This document shows positions 36,804-45,859 of a stretch of 64,000 bases of DNA, piece by piece (within the stretch, counting starts at the first letter, position 1; the number at the start of each line of letters is the position of its first letter). Source of the stretch: Syntrophales bacterium (GTDB taxonomy: Bacteria; Desulfobacterota; Syntrophia; Syntrophales; UBA2210); NCBI GenBank assembly GCA_023228425.1, contig JALOBE010000005.1:1-64000 (forward strand). Reading direction: 5' to 3'. The position numbers and the translations under genes were made by a program. Under the pieces are notes generated by a model that searched no databases, was not told the DNA's origin, and was given only the letters and a program-made list of their open reading frames with translations.

Positions 36804-37790
36804 ATGGCTGTGGGAATCGTCAACAATCAAAAGTCATTCCATGAAATAAGACCCGTAACGTTCCCGTTCCGCACCGGCCACGTATTCATGTTTGCGGGTC
36901 AAGGCGCCCAGTACGTAGGAATGGGGAGAAAACTTCACGATGTCTATCCACGGGCTCGGGAGATATTTCAACTTGCCGAAGATTTGTCTGGGAAAAATAT
37001 CGCGGAAATCTGTTTCAAGGGACCCATAACCGCTTTAGTTGCTGCCGATACGGTCCAAATTGCCCTGACGACCGTAAATATCGCTTCCTTTGAATTCCTG
37101 ATAAATAACTTGGGAACAAACAAAAAGGGTAACGTTTATTTGGGTCACAGCGTCGGAGAATACGCAGCGCTTTACGCCTCGGGAGTCCTTTCATTGGAAG
37201 ACACCCTGAAAGCCGTAGTCTATCGCGGTGCTGCCATGCTCTCGGCAAGCAGGAAGATTTCAGGATGCATGTATGCCATCAATGGCATCAAACGGAGGGA
37301 TATAGAAGATGCTATCTATAAAGCGGGTCTTCAAAAGAGTGTTTTTCTAGCCTGTGACAACTCACCCCGTGAACAGGTCATAGCGGGGGAAGAAAAGAGT
37401 GCGCGAGAACTGATTGCACATCTTGCCTCGTCAGAAAAATATTTTAGATTCACTCGTCTTCCTGTCGCCGGAGCATGGCACAGTCCACTCATGCGCCGGT
37501 GTACGGAAGAGTTTCGTCAAAGAATAATGAACATCACTCTTCACCGCCCTCACTCTCATGTTGTGATGAATTATTCAGGATGCGCGGAATACAGCCAATC
37601 AAGAATCCGGGAAAACATGATCTGCCAATTGTTCAGTCCCGTACGATGGCGTGAAAGCATTCAGTATCTTCTTCGAACCAAGCACAACATTTTCTATGAA
37701 ATCGGACCCAAAAGAGTGCTGGCCGTGTTTCTGGAAGATATAGCGGCTGGTGTTCATCGTTACGCCTGCACGCAGGCTTGTATAGCGTAA
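36804..37790 (+). CDS. FabD-like malonyl-CoA/acyl-CoA:ACP transacylase
   Basis: A 328-residue acyltransferase that would load extender units onto the ACP encoded next. The oxyanion motif FAGQGAQYVGMG, the nucleophile in GHSVGEYAALYASG (Ser116), the arginine in VVYRGAAM that selects malonyl units in FabD, and the catalytic histidine in AGAWHSPLM (His226) are all present. An N-terminal extension of about 25 residues precedes the core. GAGGAG lies 5-7 bases upstream of the ATG. It is the first gene of the island and is not next to the usual fabH/fabG housekeeping set. Confidence 0.88.
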   Translation: MAVGIVNNQKSFHEIRPVTFPFRTGHVFMFAGQGAQYVGMGRKLHDVYPRAREIFQLAEDLSGKNIAEICFKGPITALVAADTVQIALTTVNIASFEFLINNLGTNKKGNVYLGHSVGEYAALYASGVLSLEDTLKAVVYRGAAMLSASRKISGCMYAINGIKRRDIEDAIYKAGLQKSVFLACDNSPREQVIAGEEKSARELIAHLASSEKYFRFTRLPVAGAWHSPLMRRCTEEFRQRIMNITLHRPHSHVVMNYSGCAEYSQSRIRENMICQLFSPVRWRESIQYLLRTKHNIFYEIGPKRVLAVFLEDIAAGVHRYACTQACIA

Positions 37791-37825
37791 TGAATAAATC
37801 GGAAAAACAAGGAGGTGAGTGTCAC

Positions 37826-38134
37826 ATGGATGATGCATTAAGGACAGTGATAAAAGAACGTGCTGAATTGTTAAGGCGTCTCAAGCAGTCGCTTATCGAA
37901 CGCCTCAATCTGTACCAGACCGTGGAGCAAATCGATGATGATACGCCACTGTTTGGTATGGGGCTCAGACTTGACTCTATCGACGCCACGGAAGTGATTG
38001 CGATTCTTGATGCCGAATTCGGTGTACAGTCGGGGCTTAATGATGGTGCTGACCCGGCGTTCATGAGAACGATCAACACTCTTGTTGACTTTATTATAGA
38101 CCAAAAAAAATATCCTCTGATGTTGGGCCGCTGA
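37826..38134 (+). CDS. Acyl carrier protein
   Basis: A 102-residue ACP with the phosphopantetheine serine in RLDSIDATEVI (Ser51) and an acidic surface around it. There is a longer than usual N-terminal helix (VIKERAELLRRLKQSLIERL). The frame opens at 37778, but AAGGAGGTGA (37809-37818) sits 7 bases before ATG 37826, which fixes the start. The ACP probably carries the chain built by the ketosynthase/CLF fusion, and is activated by the PPTase encoded later in the same island. Confidence 0.87.
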   Translation: MDDALRTVIKERAELLRRLKQSLIERLNLYQTVEQIDDDTPLFGMGLRLDSIDATEVIAILDAEFGVQSGLNDGADPAFMRTINTLVDFIIDQKKYPLMLGR

Positions 38135-38149
38135 GGAAAGAAGTGGAGA

Positions 38150-39337
38150 ATGCCGAAGATGAATAACCCACTTGCAGATATACACAGAAGAGAAGGTGTC
38201 GATCTTGTTAACAAAAACGGAATCAGTGTTCCCCTGTCCTATGGTTTTCCAGATGATGAGTATACTGCGCTGAGACACACGGCTGTCATTCTTGATTATT
38301 CACATTATACAAAGGTGGTTATATCGGGATCTGACGCCTTCGATTTCGTTGACGGGATAATTACAGGCCGCCTTGGTGAGGTATATGATGAAAACGCCCT
38401 TTACTCACTGGTCCTTGATGAGGCAGGGGGAATTAGAACCGACTGCTATGTCCTCAACAATGACGAAAAATTTATTATTCTGGCAGAACACATCGATGAG
38501 CAACAATTCATGGAATTGCTTGAAGGGGTAAGAGCAAATGATAACGTAACGTTTGCATCCATGGCCTGCAGTCATTCTCTTATCGTCTGCGAGGGACCCT
38601 ACAGCTGGGAGCTTGTGAAAGAATGTTTTGGGATGGACATCGTCGGTATTCCATACTTGGGATTCATGACGACTTATGATGGTATCGTTATCTTCAGGTG
38701 TGGGAAAAGCGGGGAGTTCTGCTACAAACTTTTGGTTCCCTTCCCACATACCGTCAGGGTCTGGGAGCTGTTGATACAGAAGGGTGTCGCCTTTAATGCT
38801 CGTAAGGCCGGCCTCTCTCTTCAAGAAATCACCCGCCTTGAAAATCCCTTCTGGAACCCATCAGCGATCGGTGGTTTCACGAAAAACCCAATTGAACTTC
38901 AGCTGCAGTGGGCAATCAGATATGACAAAGAGGAATTTTGGGGCCGCGAGAGCCTTAAGTTCATGATGAGCAGGGGATGTGGCCACAAAGTTGTCGGTGC
39001 CCGCTTTGACGGTTCCGAAAATGATATCTCGAAGGTGGAACGGGGTGACCGCATATTTTACAGGGATAATGAAATCGGGCATGTGATCAATACAGGCTAC
39101 TCAGCATTTTCCCCTCAGCCGGGGCACATCGCCCTGGTCCGCCTGCTTACGGAATATGCTTATGCAGGCATTGAATCCTATGAAGTGAGACCCGAACATG
39201 GTGATAGAGTGGCCTTAAACACCTGTTCAACACCCTTTTTAGTGACTAAAAGTTTCTTTATTGACCCCCATGTTCATAGCTACCTTGATGGAAACAAGCC
39301 CAAAGATTATGCCGAAGGGCTTGTAGCTGAGCGGTAG
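38150..39337 (+). CDS. GcvT-fold (aminomethyltransferase-like) protein in the lipid island
   Basis: A 395-residue protein with the glycine-cleavage T-protein/DmdA fold: early LRHTAVILDYSHYTKVVISGSDAFDFVD, then YSLVLDEAGGIRTDCYVLNN, matching the T-protein substrate/folate segment (GG-I-x-D-D) but with Thr for the first aspartate. C-terminal IGHVINTGYSAFSPQPGHIALVRL matches the family's G-x-V-T-S-G-x-x-S-P end domain. T-proteins use tetrahydrofolate to move one-carbon units. No gcvH or gcvP is nearby, so a glycine-cleavage role is unlikely. The place between ACP and ketosynthase suggests chemistry on the acyl chain or its head group (inference). Confidence 0.75.
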   Translation: MPKMNNPLADIHRREGVDLVNKNGISVPLSYGFPDDEYTALRHTAVILDYSHYTKVVISGSDAFDFVDGIITGRLGEVYDENALYSLVLDEAGGIRTDCYVLNNDEKFIILAEHIDEQQFMELLEGVRANDNVTFASMACSHSLIVCEGPYSWELVKECFGMDIVGIPYLGFMTTYDGIVIFRCGKSGEFCYKLLVPFPHTVRVWELLIQKGVAFNARKAGLSLQEITRLENPFWNPSAIGGFTKNPIELQLQWAIRYDKEEFWGRESLKFMMSRGCGHKVVGARFDGSENDISKVERGDRIFYRDNEIGHVINTGYSAFSPQPGHIALVRLLTEYAYAGIESYEVRPEHGDRVALNTCSTPFLVTKSFFIDPHVHSYLDGNKPKDYAEGLVAER

Positions 39338-39377
39338 TATTTCGCCGTCGTACACAGAGTAACGCAGGAGAAGGGCA

Positions 39378-41930
39378 ATGAGGCAGGAGCGTTACAGGGT
39401 CTGCATAACCGGCATGGGAGTGCTGTCGTCAATCGGGCTCAACAGAGGCGAAGTAAAGGAAGCCCTTCTTGCGGGGAAAGGGGGGATAAAAAAGGGGATC
39501 CGTTTCAGTGATGCTTTCAACAATGCCTATTGTGCTGAAGTGGATGATTCCGGGGTTATAATAGAATCCTTGCCGGGTGACCTTGAGAAGAACATGGGGA
39601 GGTGTTCTTGCTGGGGATGGCGGGTGGTGAAAGAGGCAATCGATGATGCTTCCCTGAGTGAGGTTGATGTGGAACAGTCCTGCCTGCTTGTGGGGATGTC
39701 TGCAAATGAAGATGAAATGCTTCTGCTTTCCGCCGACGAGGAAAACTCTTACAGCAAAACAGTTCTCTCAGGGAATTTTTCTTCAATTTCCAACATACTT
39801 GCTTACATGTTCGGCATACGGGGAGGCTCAACTCTTATTACAACAGCCTGCACCTCAAGCAGCAATGCTCTTGGTTATGCCTTTGATCTTATTCAGGGAA
39901 ATAAAACACAGGTTGCTATCGTGGTTTCTGCAGAACCCATCTCATGGCCTGTTTGCGTAGGTTTTCAAAAACTTAAGAACATAGCCAGGGAAGCCTGCTC
40001 CCCATTTTCGGGTGAAAGCGGCATGTCTTTAGGAGAGGCCGCCGGATGTTTAATAGTTGAGAAATATGAACACGCCACAGCGCGGAGGGCAAAGATATAC
40101 GGTGAAATAGTGGGCTATTCCGCTACCTGTGACGCCTATCACGAAACAGCCCCTGATCCTAAAGGAGAAGCGGGCGTACAAGCCGCCCGCAGAGCCCTCG
40201 CCATGGCGTCACTTCAACCGAACGAGATCGAATACATCAACGCCCACGGTACGGGGACTGAACTCAATGACAAAGTGGAAGCATTGATATTGCAGAAAGT
40301 ATTTCCAAACATAGTCGATATTCCGATTAGCTCGCTGAAGTCATATCTTGGTCACATGATCGGGTCCACGGGAGTCGTGGAGATTTTATGTAGCCTCCTG
40401 ACACTTCCCGGCGGAACTGTTCTACCTACGATCAACTTTAGTGTGCCTCGGCGTGGATGCGACTTCCTGCATCATGTTCCCAATATCCCCATGAAAAAAA
40501 AGGTAAGCTTATTTATGAGCAACAACTATGCCTTCGGTGGAAATAACTGTTCGATGGTGATTTCCTGCAATCCTGGGAGAACAAGGCCCTCATATTACAA
40601 GAAACAGCGTATTGCCGTCACAGGTATAGGCATTGTTACCGGGGGTATCGACACATGGGATCGATTTCTCATCATACACAAGACGGCCAGTAAGTCTGAA
40701 ATGGTTGAAGCAGGTGGTTCGGGCAGTGAGAAGCAACTTTCGGATGAACAAAAAAATCGTATCACATCCTATATGTTGAGTGACGGAAGCTTACTGAATC
40801 GGATCATGAGATCTCTTCCCCCGCGACGTGCTTATAGGGTTCATAAAGTAAACGACGTTTCTCCAAGGAAGTATCTGCGCAACTATGACGAGCGAAAATC
40901 AAATCGAATCACCGATTTTGCGGCAATTGCCATGAAACAAGCCATGAAACAGGGTTTTCTTGACATGGAGAAACATGAGCGGGATGAAGGGGGAATTATA
41001 CTGGGCATTTCAGGAGGACCAAAATCGACAGTAACTGCATTTATGGATAGTATCTACCGAGATTTAAATAAAACTAAGACGAAACTCTTCCCTATGACTC
41101 TCCGCAGTTTCTCCACTACACGATGCGCGACCCTGGGAAAGCTGAGAGGATATAATTCTACGATTTCTAATGGTTTTTGCTCTTCGATGGCAGCACTTTT
41201 TCATGGATGTGAAATAATTCGCCAAGATATTCAAAGCTACATGATCGTCGGTGGAGCCGACGAGTTCGCAGAGACAGCCTGGTTCTACATTCATTCCGAA
41301 CTGGGGTTTGTTGACTGGTCCGTCGATATTGACCGCTTCTCCGTCTACAGTACCTGTGGCAAGGGTTTCTATCCCGGAGAGGGTGCTTGTGAGTTGCTCA
41401 TTGAACCAATGGAAAAAGCGAAAATGCGAGGTGCTGTAATCTACGCGGAAATAGCCGGTTACGGTCAGTCCTGCGACGGGACCCTTTTCCCGGAACTCGA
41501 CCGGTCGGGGGAATCCTTAGCGTCGGCCATATGGCGAGCCTTGGAAGAATCTCAACTGTCTGTCGACGATATTGATGCAGTCTATGGTACAAGTTGGGGA
41601 TCTGATAGCATTAATCAGAAGGAAACGGCAGCTCTAAACAAAATATTCGGGGAAAGAAGACGGAAAATACCGGTATCCAACACCAACGGCTATTATGGTT
41701 TTATCGAATCATCAAGCGGGACGTTGAGTGTTGCATCTGCCATCGCAAGTATTGCCGAGCAGATCGTTTATCCGATTCCACGGGGCGGTGATAGTGTGCC
41801 ACCGAGAGGTCTTTTCTTTGTTACAGGGAAACCCTTGCACACAAAAATTCGAAACGTCTTGGTTCTGGCCTCATCGGAGTACGGTTCAAATTATGCAGTT
41901 ATTGTTAAAAATGCGGCTGATAATGATTGA
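39378..41930 (+). CDS. Fused ketosynthase (KS) and chain-length-factor-like (KS-beta) protein
   Basis: An 850-residue protein of two thiolase-fold condensing domains. Residues 1-405 form a complete KS with nucleophile Cys158 (TACTSSSNA), His290 (NAHGTGT) and His326 (YLGHMIGSTG). Residues 412-850 form a second KS-like domain starting RIAVTGIGIVTGG. Aligned by eye, its nucleophile position reads Phe-Cys (NGFCSSMAALFHGCE, with Phe at the Cys site). The first histidine aligns with Thr (VYGTSWGSD) and the second with Phe (YGFIESSSG). Loss of all three residues is the mark of chain-length factors, which normally are separate subunits. It probably condenses and sets chain length for the island's product. 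Confidence 0.85.
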   Translation: MRQERYRVCITGMGVLSSIGLNRGEVKEALLAGKGGIKKGIRFSDAFNNAYCAEVDDSGVIIESLPGDLEKNMGRCSCWGWRVVKEAIDDASLSEVDVEQSCLLVGMSANEDEMLLLSADEENSYSKTVLSGNFSSISNILAYMFGIRGGSTLITTACTSSSNALGYAFDLIQGNKTQVAIVVSAEPISWPVCVGFQKLKNIAREACSPFSGESGMSLGEAAGCLIVEKYEHATARRAKIYGEIVGYSATCDAYHETAPDPKGEAGVQAARRALAMASLQPNEIEYINAHGTGTELNDKVEALILQKVFPNIVDIPISSLKSYLGHMIGSTGVVEILCSLLTLPGGTVLPTINFSVPRRGCDFLHHVPNIPMKKKVSLFMSNNYAFGGNNCSMVISCNPGRTRPSYYKKQRIAVTGIGIVTGGIDTWDRFLIIHKTASKSEMVEAGGSGSEKQLSDEQKNRITSYMLSDGSLLNRIMRSLPPRRAYRVHKVNDVSPRKYLRNYDERKSNRITDFAAIAMKQAMKQGFLDMEKHERDEGGIILGISGGPKSTVTAFMDSIYRDLNKTKTKLFPMTLRSFSTTRCATLGKLRGYNSTISNGFCSSMAALFHGCEIIRQDIQSYMIVGGADEFAETAWFYIHSELGFVDWSVDIDRFSVYSTCGKGFYPGEGACELLIEPMEKAKMRGAVIYAEIAGYGQSCDGTLFPELDRSGESLASAIWRALEESQLSVDDIDAVYGTSWGSDSINQKETAALNKIFGERRRKIPVSNTNGYYGFIESSSGTLSVASAIASIAEQIVYPIPRGGDSVPPRGLFFVTGKPLHTKIRNVLVLASSEYGSNYAVIVKNAADND

Positions 41931-41960
41931 TGACACGTAAACGTCGAAAACCTCCGGTGC

Positions 41961-42080
41961 AGAACGGCTTCGTAAAAAATTGCGGGACAAGGTGCGCACA
42001 TCACGAAAAAGAGACACACTTGCGGAGCGTTGCAGTGGCGAGGAATGCAGCCTGATCAGGCTCTGACTTTTTGCATCGCC
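41961..42080 (+). repeat. Degenerate dispersed-repeat remnant between two halves of the island
   Basis: The 207-base gap between the KS/CLF gene and the ABC ATPase contains ACGGCTTCGTAAAAAAT, resembling the left end of the dispersed repeat at 28364. Weakly similar sequence follows (GGTGCGCACATC, GCAGTGGCGAGGAATGCAG). No right-hand end is clear. It splits the island into a synthesis half and a transport-plus-synthesis half. Confidence 0.35.
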
Positions 42081-42137
42081 GTAATGGTTGATATCCATAA
42101 CGAACAAGGCCCGTCGAAAACATAACGGTGAAACGGC

Positions 42138-42818
42138 ATGAAAAATCTGGTGCACCTCGAGAATGTAAAAAAGATGTATTGTGTTAATGGTGTGGAAACG
42201 CCTGCACTGGTAGACGTGAACATTATCATTTCGAGTGGTGATTTCTGCGCGATTGCCGGTCCATCAGGAAGCGGTAAGACCACGCTGCTGAACATCATCG
42301 GCTGTTTGGACAGGCCGACGAGCGGCAGCGTTTCGCTGATGGGAAGCTCTGTAAAAAATTTATCCGACGGCCGATTGTCCCGCTTGAGGGCTGAGAAATT
42401 AGGTTTCGTCTTTCAGTTCTTCAATCTGATCCAGTCGCTTAGTGTCATTGAAAACGTAGAGTATCCCCTCCTTATAAACAAGATACCCCGTAAAGAAGCA
42501 AGAAACCTTGCCATGCTGTCTCTTGAGGATGTTGGACTTTTTTCGTTCGCAAAGTATAGACCGAACCAGCTTTCCGGAGGCCAACAGCAGCGAGTAGCCA
42601 TTGCCAGGGCCCTTGTAAAACAACCTCTCATTGTGCTGGCCGATGAGCCGACTGGAAATCTCGATTCCTGGAACAGCGGGGCCGTAATGGACCTGATGTT
42701 CGAAATGGCCGAAAGAAACCGGAATAGCTTCATTATTTCTACCCATGATGTCGACCTCTTTGAAAAATGTCCAAAGAGAATACGAATCATTGATGGGAGG
42801 GTAGTGCATGCGAACTAA
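42138..42818 (+). CDS. LolD/MacB-type ABC transporter ATP-binding protein
   Basis: A 226-residue ATPase with Walker A GPSGSGKTTLLN (about 41-52), Q-loop FVFQFFNLIQSLSVIENVEYPL, ABC signature LSGGQQQRVAIARAL, Walker B VLADEPTGNLD and switch histidine ISTHD. This is the class that pairs with FtsX-fold permeases (LolD, MacB, FtsE) and powers extraction or mechanotransmission rather than channel transport. Its matching permease lies two genes downstream. It overlaps the next gene by 11 bases. Confidence 0.9.
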   Translation: MKNLVHLENVKKMYCVNGVETPALVDVNIIISSGDFCAIAGPSGSGKTTLLNIIGCLDRPTSGSVSLMGSSVKNLSDGRLSRLRAEKLGFVFQFFNLIQSLSVIENVEYPLLINKIPRKEARNLAMLSLEDVGLFSFAKYRPNQLSGGQQQRVAIARALVKQPLIVLADEPTGNLDSWNSGAVMDLMFEMAERNRNSFIISTHDVDLFEKCPKRIRIIDGRVVHAN

Positions 42819-43545
42819 TTACAGGAAACTCCTGCATCTGTCATATGTGGTTCTTGTTCTGTGTTCTTGCTGTGGAGATACTGCAACAATAAAAGTCACC
42901 GATGCCGAGATGGCCTGCTTCAGAGAAGCAGTCATGAGAGATTACAGCAATCATCCTGGTGAGCCGGACAGTATGTTCAATTATGCTGTTCTGAAAATGA
43001 TTGACTCACCATCTGCGTCTGATCTGCGGGAAGCAATTATGTGCTTTGATGAGTACCTCAGGAAAAACCCGGGGGATCTATACGCACAAATGGGTAAAGG
43101 ATATGCATCGGTAATGCTTGCTAATCTCTATTTAGTTCTGAAAAACTACTTCAAGGCGGCTGAACATTCCAAGCTCGGATTCTATCTGATGGACGAAGCT
43201 GTCGAACAGGAACCAGACAATCTGTCGCTACGGTTTATGCGGGCTCGTTTTGATGCCCAAGCACCTCGAAAAGTGGGACGTTACGTGGTGGCAATAAAGG
43301 ACTTGAAATACCTTCTGGATAACAAAGACAGACTGACAGAGGGCATAGATCAAATCTGTATGTTTTTGCTCGCAAAAGCATTATTCCTTTCGGGTGACGA
43401 GGAAAAAGCAAGGAGACAATTGGGCGATCTCAGGATTGCCTACCCTCATGACCCCATGTCTTCAATGTCCTTGGAACAGGAAATCCTTATTTCAGAAATC
43501 GAACTTCGATCAATGTTACGGTCTCCGTGGTCAGAAGGGAACTGA
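42808..43545 (+). CDS. TPR-containing putative lipoprotein
   Basis: A 245-residue protein. The N-terminal hydrophobic segment (LLHLSYVVLVLCSCCGD) ends in a cysteine-rich lipobox-like motif, so a lipidated periplasmic protein is likely. The rest is helical with TPR-type units (AIMCFDEYLRKNPGDLYAQMGKGYASVML and ALFLSGDEEKARRQLGDLRIAYPHDP). It lies between the ABC ATPase and its permease and overlaps the ATPase gene, suggesting an accessory role in the same complex. I do not recognise a named family. Confidence 0.7.
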   Translation: MRTNYRKLLHLSYVVLVLCSCCGDTATIKVTDAEMACFREAVMRDYSNHPGEPDSMFNYAVLKMIDSPSASDLREAIMCFDEYLRKNPGDLYAQMGKGYASVMLANLYLVLKNYFKAAEHSKLGFYLMDEAVEQEPDNLSLRFMRARFDAQAPRKVGRYVVAIKDLKYLLDNKDRLTEGIDQICMFLLAKALFLSGDEEKARRQLGDLRIAYPHDPMSSMSLEQEILISEIELRSMLRSPWSEGN

Positions 43546-43546
43546 C

Positions 43547-44854
43547 ATGATTTCCTGTCTTTTGATCACCGTTATTTGCAGTCTTTTTGTTTTTTCGCTT
43601 CTTACCAGGAGACATGATGTAAAGCAGGCCCTTTTCAATGTATTAAGACACAGAAGAAGAACAGCGATGACATTGGCAGCTATTGTTATCGGCGGTGCGT
43701 CATTATTCATTTTCGGAGGGTTCTTCAATTACAATCTCTGGTCCTATAGAGAAGTCACTATACGCGGTGACTTGGGCCATATCCAGCTCTACAGAAAAGG
43801 CTATCTTGGGTCGGGTGTTTCAAGCCCGCTGAAGTATGGAATATCAGACTACAAAAAAGTAGCTAGTCTGCTTCGAAGAGATGACGAGATTGGAAACCAC
43901 ATAAAAGCCATTGTGGGCCAGATAGGATTTTCAGGCATATTATCAAACTACGAAAAGGGGACATCTTCCAATTTCATAGGTCTCGGAATCGAACCGGCCA
44001 GTAGTGTATCATTGGGGTTTCTGGATACGGTAACGCTGGGAAGTGATCTTTCAGACTTTGACAAAGGGGGTGTTGTTATTGGGACGGGCCTTCTCCATGC
44101 CTTGAAATCAGACTACGACGACCATAACGACGTTCTCGTCATCAATAAACACGGAGGCCAGGATGCCATGTCAGTCCGCATTCGAGGGGTCTTTCAAAGC
44201 GGTCTCAAGTTGAGGGATGACGCAACGATGAAGATGCCTCTCAAGACAGCGCAACGTCTGCTTGGAACTGAGGATGTCAGCAAGGTTACCATACTGCTTG
44301 ATGACACGAATATGACGGATATCGTGGCTGATCGTGTTAAGAAAATCATAAGACAAAACGGTCTGGACCTGGAAATGAATACATGGCCCGAAGAAGCCGT
44401 AATGTATAAGCAGATTGTTACAAATTATAACGGAATATTTTTCTTCATCAAGGTGGTTATGGCTATCATCGTGGCATTTTTTATAGCAAACACCTTGATG
44501 ATCAACGTGGTTGAGAGAACACGAGAGATCGGGATGATCAGGGCTATGGGAGCAACCCGGGCAACGGTCTGGAACCTTCTGTTTCTAGAAGGCTTCTGCA
44601 TGGGTTTGATCGGCGGCCTGCTGAGCATTGGAACCGGCTGGATAATTGCTGTGCTGGTCAACATCCATGGGATACCCATGCCCCCAGCACCTGGTCAGAC
44701 CTTGGGATACACCGCATTCATAAGAATGGAGGGAGCCATGGATATAGTTTGGTTCACCTTTTCACTTTCCATGATCACCTCTTTTTTTGCCTCCATTCTT
44801 CCAGCTTTCAAGGCATCACAAATGATTGTTGTGGATGCCTTGAGGCATGTGTGA
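43547..44854 (+). CDS. FtsX/MacB-type ABC transporter permease (LolC/E-like)
   Basis: A 435-residue permease. Transmembrane helix 1 is at 1-20, and after an RHRRRTAMT loop a second helix (IVIGGASLFIFGGFF) leads into a large periplasmic MacB-PCD-like domain (about 65-290). The C-terminal FtsX block has three helices with the conserved VVERTREIGMIRAMGATRATVWNLLFLEGF. I start at ATG 43547, two bases after the upstream stop, with GAAGGGA before it; the longer frame reads through the TPR gene. With the ATPase it should form a Lol/Mac-type transporter moving a lipid or lipoprotein. Confidence 0.88.
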   Translation: MISCLLITVICSLFVFSLLTRRHDVKQALFNVLRHRRRTAMTLAAIVIGGASLFIFGGFFNYNLWSYREVTIRGDLGHIQLYRKGYLGSGVSSPLKYGISDYKKVASLLRRDDEIGNHIKAIVGQIGFSGILSNYEKGTSSNFIGLGIEPASSVSLGFLDTVTLGSDLSDFDKGGVVIGTGLLHALKSDYDDHNDVLVINKHGGQDAMSVRIRGVFQSGLKLRDDATMKMPLKTAQRLLGTEDVSKVTILLDDTNMTDIVADRVKKIIRQNGLDLEMNTWPEEAVMYKQIVTNYNGIFFFIKVVMAIIVAFFIANTLMINVVERTREIGMIRAMGATRATVWNLLFLEGFCMGLIGGLLSIGTGWIIAVLVNIHGIPMPPAPGQTLGYTAFIRMEGAMDIVWFTFSLSMITSFFASILPAFKASQMIVVDALRHV

Positions 44855-44866
44855 TCGGGGAAGTCT

Positions 44867-45859
44867 ATGGAAAATTCAGGAGATACCAGTAAAAAATATT
44901 ATCAGTTTTTTCAGGATGATATTGAAAACATCCTTGTTGTGGGAGCGGGAACCATGGGTTTGCAGATGGCCATACAGTGCGCCGTGAGTGGGTGTTCAGT
45001 CAATGTATATGACCTACATGGTGATATCCTTTCGAAGGCATACGAAAAAATAGAAGATCACGGGAAGCGGATGGTCCATGGCGGTTATCGGACTTTAAGC
45101 GAGGTGAGAGATGGATTGCGCAGGATTACACTCTTCGACAGCTTGGATTCTGCAACGAAGGGAATAGATATGGTTAGTGAATCGGTGACAGAGGACCCTC
45201 AAGTCAAAAAGCAGCTTTTCACGCTGTTGAGTGAGGCTTGTTCGCCGAAAGTCATTCTCACTACGAACACATCCACCTTTACACCATCCATGTTTGTTAA
45301 GGTGATCCGTTATCCAAAAATGTTCGCGGCTTTCCATTGCCACCCTCCACTATGGACAACTCGGATCGTCGATATAATGCCACATCCCATGACAAGTTCC
45401 GGGGTCGTTCAAAGCCTCACGACGCTCGCAGAGAGGATGGGGATGATTCCTCTGCTGCTCGGCAAGGAAACCAGCGGTTATATCTACAACAGTATGCTGA
45501 ATGCTCTTTTAAAGCAGGCGCTCACATTGAAGATTACAAATGTTTCGTCAGTTCGTGACATAGACAGGGCGTGGATGGGAATAACCGGAATGACCATGGG
45601 CCCCTTCGGAATAATGGATATGATTGGAATAGACACTGTTTGTCACGTAGTCGAATTCTGGGCTCTAAGAAAAAATGACGACGTTTTACGGGCATGCGCA
45701 CTGTATCTGAAACAAGAATATCTCGACAAGGGGTATGCTGGGGTCAAGACGAAAGCTGGGTTTTATCGGTATCCAAATGCAGACTTTATGGACCCGGAAT
45801 TCCTGGAAGGCACCCGCATAAAGAGTCCTCGGGAGGTGAGTACAGATGGGGCATTATAG
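44867..45859 (+). CDS. 3-hydroxyacyl-CoA dehydrogenase-family protein
   Basis: A 330-residue NAD-dependent dehydrogenase. The Rossmann fold opens ILVVGAGTMGLQMAIQCAVSG with the acidic NAD-ribose residue in NVYDLHGD. Family signatures are SVTEDPQVKKQLF, LTTNTSTFTPS (catalytic Ser), FHCHPPLWTTRIVDIM (catalytic His; the usual partner Glu is Asp here) and YIYNSMLNALLKQAL (Asn). It could reduce or oxidise 3-hydroxyacyl chains on CoA, which complements the FabG-like enzyme next door, whose start it overlaps by 14 bases. Confidence 0.85.
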   Translation: MENSGDTSKKYYQFFQDDIENILVVGAGTMGLQMAIQCAVSGCSVNVYDLHGDILSKAYEKIEDHGKRMVHGGYRTLSEVRDGLRRITLFDSLDSATKGIDMVSESVTEDPQVKKQLFTLLSEACSPKVILTTNTSTFTPSMFVKVIRYPKMFAAFHCHPPLWTTRIVDIMPHPMTSSGVVQSLTTLAERMGMIPLLLGKETSGYIYNSMLNALLKQALTLKITNVSSVRDIDRAWMGITGMTMGPFGIMDMIGIDTVCHVVEFWALRKNDDVLRACALYLKQEYLDKGYAGVKTKAGFYRYPNADFMDPEFLEGTRIKSPREVSTDGAL

